Assembly (NCBI RefSeq): GCF_002939705.1
Contig: NZ_MDCB01000004.1
Coordinates: 1,605-65,604 of the forward strand
DNA from: Xanthomonas albilineans
Lineage (GTDB): Bacteria > Pseudomonadota > Gammaproteobacteria > Xanthomonadales > Xanthomonadaceae
Direction: 5' to 3'
DNA length: 64,000 nucleotides
The translations under genes and the position numbers were made by a program. Positions 17,599 to 24,606 of the stretch are shown here, in pieces (position 1 is the first letter of the stretch; every line of letters begins with the position of its first letter). The notes under the pieces were generated by a model. The model ran no database searches, was not told the origin of the DNA, and saw nothing but the letters and a program-made list of their open reading frames with translations.

Positions 17599-18237
17599 AT
17601 GACAGATTTCAACCGCCTGATGGCGCCCTATGCCAGGCGCCTATCGAACATGCTCGCCAGAGGCACCGTGTCCCTGGTCAACGCGGCAAGCAAGATGCAG
17701 AGCCTGCAACTACGCCTGCTGGCCGGCGAATCCAAAGCCGACGTCGAGCATTTCGAGCCGTATGGCTTGACCAGTCATCCTCAACCTGGCGCCGAATGCA
17801 TCGCCCTGTTCCTCGATGGAGACCGCTCCCATGGTGTCGTCATGTGCGTGGCCGACCGACGCTATCGCGTTAAAAGCTTGGAGAGCGGCGAAGTCATCTT
17901 GCATGACGATCAAGGGCAATCGGTCTACCTCATGCGCAATGGCATCAAGCTCACCGACAAGGCCGGATCGACCGTGGTGCTGCAAGGTGACGGCAGCGGC
18001 GTCATGACCTTCAACGCCGGTCTCACGATCAATGCCAACAGCAAGGTGGTCGGAACACTGGAGGTCACCCAAAACATCACCTGCCAGGCCAGCATCACGG
18101 CGGCACAGGATGTCGGCGATCAGCGCGGCACCAAGACCATGGCAGGCATGCGTGCGGTCTTCAATGCCCACACGCACAGCGGCACCGACAGCCACGGCGA
18201 CAGTTTCACCAGCAAATCGCCCAATTCAACGCAATAG
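17599..18237 (+). CDS. Baseplate spike protein, Mu gp45-like
   Basis: The 212-residue protein has the OB-like N-terminal domain (LRLLAGESKADVEHFEPYGL) and then a repetitive beta-helix-like stretch (MTFNAGLTINANSKVVGTLEVTQ is the style, split here). It ends with NAHTHSGTDSHGDS. The HTH and nearby His residues match the histidine-rich, metal-binding tip seen in contractile-tail spikes. It is the membrane-piercing tip. ATG 17599 follows a GGCAT context with a weak ribosome site. Confidence 0.88.
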   Translation: MTDFNRLMAPYARRLSNMLARGTVSLVNAASKMQSLQLRLLAGESKADVEHFEPYGLTSHPQPGAECIALFLDGDRSHGVVMCVADRRYRVKSLESGEVILHDDQGQSVYLMRNGIKLTDKAGSTVVLQGDGSGVMTFNAGLTINANSKVVGTLEVTQNITCQASITAAQDVGDQRGTKTMAGMRAVFNAHTHSGTDSHGDSFTSKSPNSTQ

Positions 18238-18252
18238 ACCCACACCCACACC

Positions 18253-18720
18253 ATGCGCGACTCCATGCCACTGACCGCCGTATTCGGCGGCCAGACAACC
18301 CCACTCGGCCTGCTGCAGGACATCGACAACGACAAGGTCCATCCGTTGGTGCGCGCCGTCCTCATCAGTTTGTTCACCTGGCGGCGGGCCAATGCCGACG
18401 ACACCTTGCCCGATCCGCGCGGCTTTCGCATGGGCTGGTGGGGCGACACCTACCCCGTGGTGGCCAACGACCGCATCGGCTCACGGCTGTGGCTGCTGGC
18501 GCGCGCCAAGCTCACCCCAAGCACGGTGCAACGCGCACAGGACTACGCCGAAGAAGCCCTGCAGTGGCTGATCGACGACGGTGTCGCTGCGCGTATCGCC
18601 GTGCGCGCCGAGCGCCAGAGTCTGTCCACGCTGGCCCTGCAATGCACGCTGTTCGCCGCCGATGGCACCGCCAACGCCGTGCTGAGGTTCGACAACCTCT
18701 GGAGTCTCTTGAATGTTTAA
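18253..18720 (+). CDS. Baseplate protein, Mu gp46-like
   Basis: The 155-residue protein has the gp46 features LLQDIDNDKVHPLVRAVLIS near the start, then DPRGFRMGWWGDTYP and GSRLWLLARAKLT. In Mu-like phages gp46 sits between the spike and gp47 genes and is a baseplate wedge component. Its stop overlaps the next gene by eight bases. An internal ATG at 18265 is an alternative start. Confidence 0.87.
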   Translation: MRDSMPLTAVFGGQTTPLGLLQDIDNDKVHPLVRAVLISLFTWRRANADDTLPDPRGFRMGWWGDTYPVVANDRIGSRLWLLARAKLTPSTVQRAQDYAEEALQWLIDDGVAARIAVRAERQSLSTLALQCTLFAADGTANAVLRFDNLWSLLNV

Positions 18721-19774
18721 CCGTCCGTCCCTGTCGGACCTGATTAATCGCACCACCAACGACGTGTTCCAACGGTTGCAGCAGGACAACGTGTTGCGCC
18801 GCGCCGACGCGCAGGTCTACGCCCGCGTCCTGGCGGGTGTGGCCCATGGGCTGTACGGATTTATCGAATGGATTAGCCGCCAGATCATCATCGACACCGC
18901 CGAGGCCGAGTTCCTCGAGCGCTGGGCATCCATCTGGCGCGTGCAACGTCTGGCCGCAACCCACGCCACCGGCACCATCACCTTCACCGTGGCCCCGAAT
19001 GCAGCAGACATTCCGGTCGGAACTCTGGTGCAAACGCTCGATGGCACCCAGTTCCAGACGACAGCCGACATCACAGTCAGTGGACTCCAGGCCACGACCA
19101 GCGTCACCGCGGTGATCCCGTCCGCCGCCAGCAACAGCTACGCCGGACAGACGGTCAATCTGGTCACCCCGGTACTGGGCGTGCAGACCACCGCCGTGCT
19201 CGGCGCGCTGAGCGGTGGCGGCGACCGCGAGTTAGACGACAGCCTGCGCGAACGCCTGCTCAACCGCATCCAAAAACCACCACAAGGCGGGGATGCCAAC
19301 GACTACGTGCAATGGACCCTCGCAGCACCAGCCGGCGGCGCCACCCGCGCCTGGGTCGTACCGGAGCAATTCGGAGAAGGCACTGTGGGCGTGGCGTTCG
19401 TCTGCGATGGCAATGGCGCTGGCGCCGCAATCCTTCCCTCGAGCGCGCAGATCGCCGCCATTACGACCTACATCGACACGGTCCGCCCGGTCACCGCACA
19501 TGTCACGGTCTATGCACCGCTCGCGGTGCCGATCAATTTTGCAATCGCAGGATTGAGTCCCAACACGCTAGCCGTTCAACAGGCCGTCGTGGCCGAACTC
19601 GCCGATCTGCTCGCCCGTGAAGGTCAACCCGGCGGCACGATCCTGCTGTCGCACATGCGCTCGGCGATTTCCTCTGCATCACAGGAATGGGATTACGTCC
19701 TGCTCACGCCGACCACCAACGTCGTGTTGCCGAGCGGCCAGATCCCGGTCATGGGCAAGGTGGCATGGCAGTGA
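18713..19774 (+). CDS. Baseplate J-like wedge protein, Mu gp47
   Basis: This 353-residue protein begins MFNRPSLSDLINRTTNDVF and contains EAEFLERWASIWRVQR, then the beta-domain region with FTVAPNAADIPVGTLVQT and the DDSLRERLLNRIQKPPQGG segment, all typical of the baseplate J family. It links the hub to the fibre-bearing periphery. Its 3' end overlaps the following gp48-like gene. Confidence 0.92.
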   Translation: MFNRPSLSDLINRTTNDVFQRLQQDNVLRRADAQVYARVLAGVAHGLYGFIEWISRQIIIDTAEAEFLERWASIWRVQRLAATHATGTITFTVAPNAADIPVGTLVQTLDGTQFQTTADITVSGLQATTSVTAVIPSAASNSYAGQTVNLVTPVLGVQTTAVLGALSGGGDRELDDSLRERLLNRIQKPPQGGDANDYVQWTLAAPAGGATRAWVVPEQFGEGTVGVAFVCDGNGAGAAILPSSAQIAAITTYIDTVRPVTAHVTVYAPLAVPINFAIAGLSPNTLAVQQAVVAELADLLAREGQPGGTILLSHMRSAISSASQEWDYVLLTPTTNVVLPSGQIPVMGKVAWQ

Positions 19775-20388
19775 TGCAACAGATCAACCAGCCATTGACC
19801 GCCGCCGACTACCTGGCATCGCTGCAAAAACTCTTGCCCTATGGACCCGCCTGGACCGATGACCCCGATGCGGCCATCACCCGATTACTGACGGGCCTGG
19901 CACAGGAACTGGCACGGTGTGATGCCACAAGTTGGCAACTCATCGCGGAGGCCGATCCGCGCACCACCGATGCATTGTTTCCCGATTGGGAGCGGGTCGC
20001 CGGCTTGCCCGATCAGTGCGTGACCGCACTCAGCGGTCAACAGACGCCTACACAGCGACGAGCCGCCCTGGTCTCCCGACTCACCCAGATCGGCGGCCAG
20101 TCGCGCGCCTACTTCGTGGCCGTGGCCCGCACATTGGGTTCCACCATCACGATCACCGAGGGCTGGCAGACCATCGACACCGTCATCTCGCCAGTCAACA
20201 ACCCACTGACAAATGGCCGCTGGGTCTACACCTGGACGATTCATGTACGCCTCGGGGACACGCGCAGCACGCTCACGGTCAATGGCCGCGTCTGCGATCC
20301 GCTGGCGACTTGGCGCAACACATTGCTCGAGTGCGTGATGCGACGGCTCAAGCCCGCCCACACCACGCTGCTCTTCAGCTACACCTAG
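19774..20388 (+). CDS. Baseplate/tail-fibre adaptor, Mu gp48-like (DUF2313, YmfQ)
   Basis: The 204-residue protein has the DUF2313 pattern: LTAADYLASLQKLLPYGPAW, then DPRTTDALFPDWERVAGLP and the RRAALVSRLTQIGGQS region, plus a C-terminal domain with ECVMRRLKPAHTTLLF. It joins the baseplate to the tail fibre encoded directly downstream. ATG 19774 overlaps the gp47 stop by one base; ATG 19765 is an in-frame alternative. Confidence 0.88.
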   Translation: MQQINQPLTAADYLASLQKLLPYGPAWTDDPDAAITRLLTGLAQELARCDATSWQLIAEADPRTTDALFPDWERVAGLPDQCVTALSGQQTPTQRRAALVSRLTQIGGQSRAYFVAVARTLGSTITITEGWQTIDTVISPVNNPLTNGRWVYTWTIHVRLGDTRSTLTVNGRVCDPLATWRNTLLECVMRRLKPAHTTLLFSYT

Positions 20389-20396
20389 GAGATCAC

Positions 20397-20939
20397 ATGG
20401 ACAACCGCGTCTGGGAGGCCAATGCCGCCCAAACTCCCCCCGTTCTACCGGCCAATCCATCAATCGGTTATCCGACTGACGGCAATCCGACCACCAATAC
20501 ACCGGCCACGACACCTGGGGATTATTGGTTCTATCAGGTCAGCGAAGAAATCCGGAACGTGATTCTTGCCGGTGGCCTCGTCCCCGATCACAACGCACTC
20601 AACCAGCTCGGGCTGGCGATTGAAGCATTGATCAATGTCGCGATCACCAACGCACTGGCGAACTACAAACCACCGGCACCACCACCGCCGCCTCCTGCAC
20701 CACCTCCACCTCCGCCTCCACCTCCGCCTCCGCCTCCACCTCCACCTCCACCTCCACCTCCGCCTCCGCCTCCGCCTCCACCTCCACCTCCACCTCCACC
20801 TCCACCTCCACCTCCGCCTCCGCCTCCACCTCCACCTCCGCCTCCACCTCCGCCTCCGCCTCCGCCTCCACCTCCACCTCCACCTCCACCTCCACCTCCG
20901 CCTCCGCCTCCGCCTCCGCCGTCCCCACCAGGGGGTTAA
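20397..20939 (+). CDS. Tail-fibre protein with a 74-residue uninterrupted proline run
   Basis: The gene starts at ATG 20397 behind AGGAG, eight bases after the gp48 stop, the standard fibre position. Residues 1-91 are the baseplate-anchoring fibre N terminus typical of such phages (MDNRVWEANAAQTPPVLPAN, then GYPTDGNP and GDYWFYQVSEEIRNVI). Residues 92-180 contain 84 prolines: PPA, six P, A, then 74 consecutive P (102-175), S, PP, GG, stop. There is no C-terminal receptor-binding domain. A polyproline-II rod of 74 residues would be very stiff. Translation would depend on elongation factor P. The downstream prolyl-hydroxylase-like gene is a candidate modifier. Whether the rod is the final fibre or is joined to another protein is unknown. 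Confidence 0.9.
   Translation: MDNRVWEANAAQTPPVLPANPSIGYPTDGNPTTNTPATTPGDYWFYQVSEEIRNVILAGGLVPDHNALNQLGLAIEALINVAITNALANYKPPAPPPPPPAPPPPPPPPPPPPPPPPPPPPPPPPPPPPPPPPPPPPPPPPPPPPPPPPPPPPPPPPPPPPPPPPPPPPPPPPPPSPPGG
20700..20921 (+). repeat. Hexanucleotide CCRCCT repeat, 36 copies, encoding polyproline
   Basis: From 20700 each pair of codons reads CCA CCT or CCG CCT, 36 times, followed by CCG CCG. The second codon is always CCT and only the third base of the first codon varies (A or G). The hexamer keeps the frame if copies are lost or gained, so tract length could vary without frameshift. The minus strand is a series of GG pairs. Confidence 0.95.
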
Positions 20940-20954
20940 TCCAGGGAGATGATC

Positions 20955-21548
20955 ATGTACCTGCAAATGGCCGGTCTGCAGTTCATGCCGACCGGCGTGA
21001 TCCTTTACGTCATCAACTACGTCGACATCGATCGACAGCACCTTGCCCGCGAGATCGACGAGCGTTACGAACCTTTCCACCACTGGGGAGACGTGCCGGA
21101 CGACTTCAGCTACCACACCCCGTATCGACATCGGCTGCGCGGCAGCGTGGTGGAAGCCGCACAACCGGATCTGCACGACTACCGCTTCCACTACCGACGG
21201 TTGCTCCTCATGGACCAAGTGCATGCGGGGTTGCGGTCGCAACGGACCGTGTTCGCCTCACGCTCGTTGCCACTACAGGATCGGGTGCTCGATCTCGCCC
21301 ATGCCCAATGCCAGCAGTTGGATGATCATGGAGATGGTGAAGCGTTACCGCTGCTCAGCGCGATGGCGACCGCCTGGAATACCACGCTGGCCACTGCGGC
21401 AACGCGGGTCCGGATGGAATACGCCGACCGACAGGACACCTTGATCCAGTCCGAGGTCCGCCGCCTACATGCGCTGGCGACCGTTTGTGCCGCGCGTGAT
21501 CATCACGATCTGGATGCGCTGTTCGTGAGGTACGGCGGCCATGACTGA
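20955..21548 (+). CDS. Unknown phage protein between fibre and PP-loop genes
   Basis: The 197-residue protein starts at ATG 20955, six bases behind an AGGGAG site; ATG 20949 is too close to that site. It contains a hydrophobic N-terminal stretch (MYLQMAGLQFMPTGVILYVI), an aromatic region with HHWGDVPDDFSYHTPYRHR, and a His/Arg/Leu-rich helical C terminus. I recognise no family. It overlaps the downstream PP-loop gene by eight bases, so the two are translationally linked. Position suggests a fibre-linked assembly or modification factor. Confidence 0.75.
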   Translation: MYLQMAGLQFMPTGVILYVINYVDIDRQHLAREIDERYEPFHHWGDVPDDFSYHTPYRHRLRGSVVEAAQPDLHDYRFHYRRLLLMDQVHAGLRSQRTVFASRSLPLQDRVLDLAHAQCQQLDDHGDGEALPLLSAMATAWNTTLATAATRVRMEYADRQDTLIQSEVRRLHALATVCAARDHHDLDALFVRYGGHD

Positions 21549-22557
21549 CTTACTGGTCGCCCGCAATCTGGTGCAAGGCAATCCGTTCGCAAGCCGTTTA
21601 CGCCAGGTCATCGGAGGCGTCCTCACAACCTCGCGCCTGGCATGTAAACCCGATCTGCTGCGCTTTGACGCCTGTTGTCCGATACCCGATGCGACAACAA
21701 CACAGCAGATCTCTTTTGCGCACTGCTGTGATGCCCGCGCGCGCGCGCTGCTCGATGCACATGCACGGCTGCACGTCATGTGGTCTGGTGGAATCGATTC
21801 GACCGTGGCGCTGGTCGCCTTGCTCAAAGCGTTGTCTGGCAACGAACTCGACCGGCTCACCGTGTACCTGTCGAGCCACAGCATCGCCGAGAACCCAGGG
21901 TTCTACCAGGCCCACATCGCCGGCAGGCTGTCCGTCCAGCGCACCGTCAGCAAAGTCGGGCTGTACGAGAACATGGTGGTCACCGGGGAACTCGGTGACC
22001 AGTTGTTCGGGTCCGATCTGATGTTGGAGGCCACGCGGCGATTGGGGTTTGAAAGCCTGGCACAGCCACATGCGCTGGTCCTGCCTCGTCTATTCGGCAG
22101 CATCGCCGCAAACGAGCAGACCGGTACCGCGCTCTATCGACGCTACGCGCCAATCGCCGACGAAGCCCCTTACCCCCTGGTCAGCGCACAGGATTTCCTG
22201 TGGTGGTGGAACTTCTCCCAAAAATGGCAGCACGTGAAGTACCGGCAACTGCTCTATGAGCCCCCAGGTTCGGACTATCGCGCGCTGCTCGGCAAGATCC
22301 AGCACTTCTTCGACACGCCGGCATTCCAGCATTGGAGCATCACCCATCCCGCCGACAAACTTGGCGCCAGCATCGACACCTACAAAATGCCGGCCAAACG
22401 CTACATCGTCGCCTTCACCGACGATCAGCGCTATCTGACCAAGGTGAAGATCGGTTCGCTGTGCAAGGTGTTCAAGTATCCACCGGTGGCTGCTATCACC
22501 ACCGATGGCACTGCGGTCGACCAAGCAGGCTTGCAGGCGTTCATCCGTTCTGACTGA
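21541..22557 (+). CDS. Asparagine-synthetase-like PP-loop enzyme
   Basis: The 338-residue protein has a clear PP-loop SGGIDS at residues 82-87 and a second signature GELGDQLFGSD at 149-159, comparable to the GEGADELFGG element of asparagine synthetases. These residues bind ATP and support adenylation followed by amide formation. There is no N-terminal glutaminase domain with a catalytic Cys1, so any amine donor is unknown. It lies in the fibre cassette, eight bases overlapping the preceding gene. Relatives of this fold make amide or lactam bonds in natural-product pathways, so a modification role is plausible but unproven. Confidence 0.85.
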   Translation: MTDLLVARNLVQGNPFASRLRQVIGGVLTTSRLACKPDLLRFDACCPIPDATTTQQISFAHCCDARARALLDAHARLHVMWSGGIDSTVALVALLKALSGNELDRLTVYLSSHSIAENPGFYQAHIAGRLSVQRTVSKVGLYENMVVTGELGDQLFGSDLMLEATRRLGFESLAQPHALVLPRLFGSIAANEQTGTALYRRYAPIADEAPYPLVSAQDFLWWWNFSQKWQHVKYRQLLYEPPGSDYRALLGKIQHFFDTPAFQHWSITHPADKLGASIDTYKMPAKRYIVAFTDDQRYLTKVKIGSLCKVFKYPPVAAITTDGTAVDQAGLQAFIRSD

Positions 22558-22627
22558 AACACCGCTTCGACTCGGGCGGACCGTTGCTGAGTCCGCCCCC
22601 ACCGCGCCTCCCACTCTCCATTTTTCA

Positions 22628-22754
22628 ACTCATCCTTCCAAAGGAGGAATCGCCGTGCCTTTCATCGTGACGAAAACCACCACCCGCTCGGCCAACGAAA
22701 TGGCTGGATTCAAAGACAGCGCCGATCTCGAGTTCGCGACCTCAATCGTCAACG
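22628..22754 (+). repeat. Direct repeat copy A, flanking the low-GC insertion
   Basis: This segment resembles 23546-23678 over about 127 bp, including the ribosome site and the first 30 or so codons of the small ABM-like gene. The second copy has 6 bp extra near the 3' end. The pair flanks the minus-strand membrane-protein gene and could allow its loss by homologous recombination. Confidence 0.85.
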
Positions 22755-22786
22755 ATCATTTTTGCTCCGTCACTACATCGGAATGA
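22655..22786 (+). pseudogene. Truncated first copy of the small ABM-like gene
   Basis: From GTG 22655, with AAGGAGG at 22641-22647, the frame gives 43 residues starting VPFIVTKTTTRSANEMAGFK. The first 30 or so match the intact gene at 23573, then the sequence diverges at SIVNDHF and stops. The break coincides with the start of low-GC sequence. It therefore looks like a gene 5' end duplicated or cut when the membrane-protein insertion arrived. Confidence 0.8.
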
Positions 22787-23451
22787 AGAATGGCGTAATC
22801 GAGCAGATCAATCACCTGCTGTGTACGCTCCTGACGAGCACGAACAAAAATGCCAGCCAAATAAAAAACTGCAGCCAATATCAAAGGCGCCCAAAAGTAC
22901 TTTGAATCATTGTTCTTTATCAAGGTTGATGCGGCCATCACCAAAGCTATAAGCGCAGGAAATATACCGATTTTGCGCAAATCCCCGATAAGCAAACCGA
23001 CACGACCATCCAGGCTATCAAAGTGGCTTCGATACTGCATCCGCCCATATTCCAACACAGCCTTTTTATAGCAGTGAAGCCGAGCTAGGAAATCAGCATC
23101 TGCCAACATGTCGATTTTTAGACGCAAAAATTGAACGGAAAATCCCCTCTTGCGATCTTTCCATAAAAACATGCCTTGACTCAATATTAAAGTCAGCAAG
23201 CAGGCTATGCCAATAAAACACAGTGCAACATAAAACGAATCAAGCAAGAATAAATTTATTTCTGAAGGATGCTTATACTGCACGAATGCAGAAACCATAA
23301 GTAATACTGCAACACCAAAATAAAGATAACCAGTCACTTTTTCAATCCAACGCATCCATGTCGGCGATCTAAATACCTCCTCATCACGTTTAACAATCGT
23401 CATTTCATGCAATAACGAAAACAGCGAAACGAGAGATTCCTGGTTGAGCAT
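22756..23451 (-). CDS. Low-GC membrane protein, prophage moron insertion
   Basis: The 231-residue protein runs against the late genes. It has hydrophobic segments near residues 42-60, 70-95, 170-190 and 195-215, so about four membrane passes, with a charged loop between. Its base composition is clearly lower in GC than the neighbours, a sign of separate origin. I recognise no family. Antisense orientation, low GC and flanking direct repeats are typical of a moron, possibly a superinfection-exclusion or abortive-infection factor, but that is inference. Confidence 0.82.
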   Translation of the reverse strand: MLNQESLVSLFSLLHEMTIVKRDEEVFRSPTWMRWIEKVTGYLYFGVAVLLMVSAFVQYKHPSEINLFLLDSFYVALCFIGIACLLTLILSQGMFLWKDRKRGFSVQFLRLKIDMLADADFLARLHCYKKAVLEYGRMQYRSHFDSLDGRVGLLIGDLRKIGIFPALIALVMAASTLIKNNDSKYFWAPLILAAVFYLAGIFVRARQERTQQVIDLLDYAILHSDVVTEQK

Positions 23452-23516
23452 ATTGATATCGAGTTCGTTGATCGAACTGTCAAGGTATCAGATAAATAGA
23501 GTCACCGCCTATAAAT

Positions 23517-23548
23517 ACCTATTTACTTAACTACCTATTTACTTAACT
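23517..23548 (+). repeat. Tandem 16-bp direct repeat at the insertion edge
   Basis: ACCTATTTACTTAACT occurs twice back to back (23517-23532, 23533-23548), just before copy B of the larger repeat. A GTTCG/CGAAC inverted repeat lies nearby at about 23464-23478, upstream of the moron gene on its strand. These may be recombination scars or an operator. Confidence 0.7.
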
Positions 23549-23678
23549 CATTCGTCAAAAGGAGAAATCGCTGTGCCTTTCACCGTGACAAAAACCACCA
23601 CCCGTCCAGCCAACGAAGTGCCTGGATTCAAAGACAGCGCCGATCTCGATCCCGAGGTCGCAACGTCCATCGCCAACG
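23546..23678 (+). repeat. Direct repeat copy B, start of intact small gene
   Basis: Second copy of the 22628-22754 repeat, with 6 bp extra near the 3' end. It carries the complete 5' end of the gene at 23573, including its GGAG site. Confidence 0.85.
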
Positions 23679-23899
23679 TCAGCCATGCGGTTCGCACGCA
23701 TCCCGCCGTGCTGTCCCGCTCGGTCGTGATGTCGGCGGACGGACTCACCAAAACGACGACCACCGTCTGGGAAAGCCAAGAGGCATATGACAGCTTCCAG
23801 GCCGCCAACAGCAGTGACCTGAGCAAGGTCTCCAGCGCTGCCAACGTCTACAACAAGACCAACGGCATCGTCGTCAACACCAGCAAATCCGGAGCCTGA
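23573..23899 (+). CDS. Small protein of ABM-like pattern in the fibre cassette
   Basis: GTG start at 23573, GGAG site, 108 residues. The segment SADGLTKTTTTVWESQEAYDSF resembles the strand-helix pattern of antibiotic-biosynthesis-monooxygenase-type dimeric alpha/beta barrels (W..S.EAY..F). That similarity is short, so only the fold is suggested. It is Thr/Ser/Ala-rich at the ends. The stop is followed two bases later by the cupin gene, so they form an operon. A truncated copy lies upstream at 22655. Confidence 0.72.
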   Translation: MPFTVTKTTTRPANEVPGFKDSADLDPEVATSIANVSHAVRTHPAVLSRSVVMSADGLTKTTTTVWESQEAYDSFQAANSSDLSKVSSAANVYNKTNGIVVNTSKSGA

Positions 23900-23901
23900 T
23901 C

Positions 23902-24606
23902 ATGAAAACCGGAGCCTATATCGATGCCCGACAGAGCATGTACCCGTGCCAGTCCTGGTTGCTGTCCAAACCCATCAAGAACCACATCACCATCCCGCCG
24001 TTTTGCACCCTGTATGGCTTTGTCGTTTCCGCCCCCACAGATCGGACGGCATCGATCATCGTGGGCGCAGGCAGCACCGACAAACCGAAAGTTCTGCGTC
24101 AAGCTAACCAGGGGCAATACTTCTGCCATGCCACCGGCAGCGAGCATGCCGTGCTGATGCTGGACGAAGGCGTCATGGCCTTTGCCGTGATCCGGCATGG
24201 GTTTCGTGGACAAGGACTGGTCGGCGGGCCAATCGAGATGTCTGGACGGCTGTGCTACATCGACAACTGCTCGGACTCGTTGCTGGTCTACCCGCCGCGC
24301 AAAGGCGACCCAAGCCTCAACCACTTGTCGTTCCCTGCCGGTGTGCGCCAGTCCTTCCACATCCACCCCTCGATCCGCTTAGGCGTGGTCGCCAGCGGCT
24401 CCGGCTTTGCCTGCTTTGCAGGTCGCGAGATCCCACTCACCGCCGGCACCTTGTTCTGCATCGAAGAGCGCGAGTTGCATCGCTTCCGCACTGACGATCA
24501 GTCGCTCAATGTCATCGTGTTCCACCCCGATGGCGATTGGGGACCAACCGATCAAGCTCATCCGATGCTCAACCGCACCTATCTGTCGGCTGCGCATCAT
24601 GGATGA
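23902..24606 (+). CDS. Cupin-domain protein in the fibre cassette
   Basis: The 234-residue protein carries a C-terminal cupin: FHIHPSIRLGVVASGSG, then CFAGREIPLTAGTLFCIEERELHRF, with His residues placed to hold a metal. The N-terminal half is beta-rich and may be a second, degenerate cupin. Substrate is unknown. It lies between the ABM-like and prolyl-hydroxylase-like genes and overlaps the latter by eight bases, so it may act in the same modification pathway or be a fibre-associated structural lectin-like domain. Confidence 0.8.
   Translation: MKTGAYIDARQSMYPCQSWLLSKPIKNHITIPPFCTLYGFVVSAPTDRTASIIVGAGSTDKPKVLRQANQGQYFCHATGSEHAVLMLDEGVMAFAVIRHGFRGQGLVGGPIEMSGRLCYIDNCSDSLLVYPPRKGDPSLNHLSFPAGVRQSFHIHPSIRLGVVASGSGFACFAGREIPLTAGTLFCIEERELHRFRTDDQSLNVIVFHPDGDWGPTDQAHPMLNRTYLSAAHHG

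Noticed and set aside
20460-21242. Minus-strand frame of 260 codons over the fibre gene, and a second of 94 codons rich in Glu/Val/Ala
   Set aside because: They are shadows of the CCRCCT repeat; their composition is forced by the repeat and no ribosome site fits.
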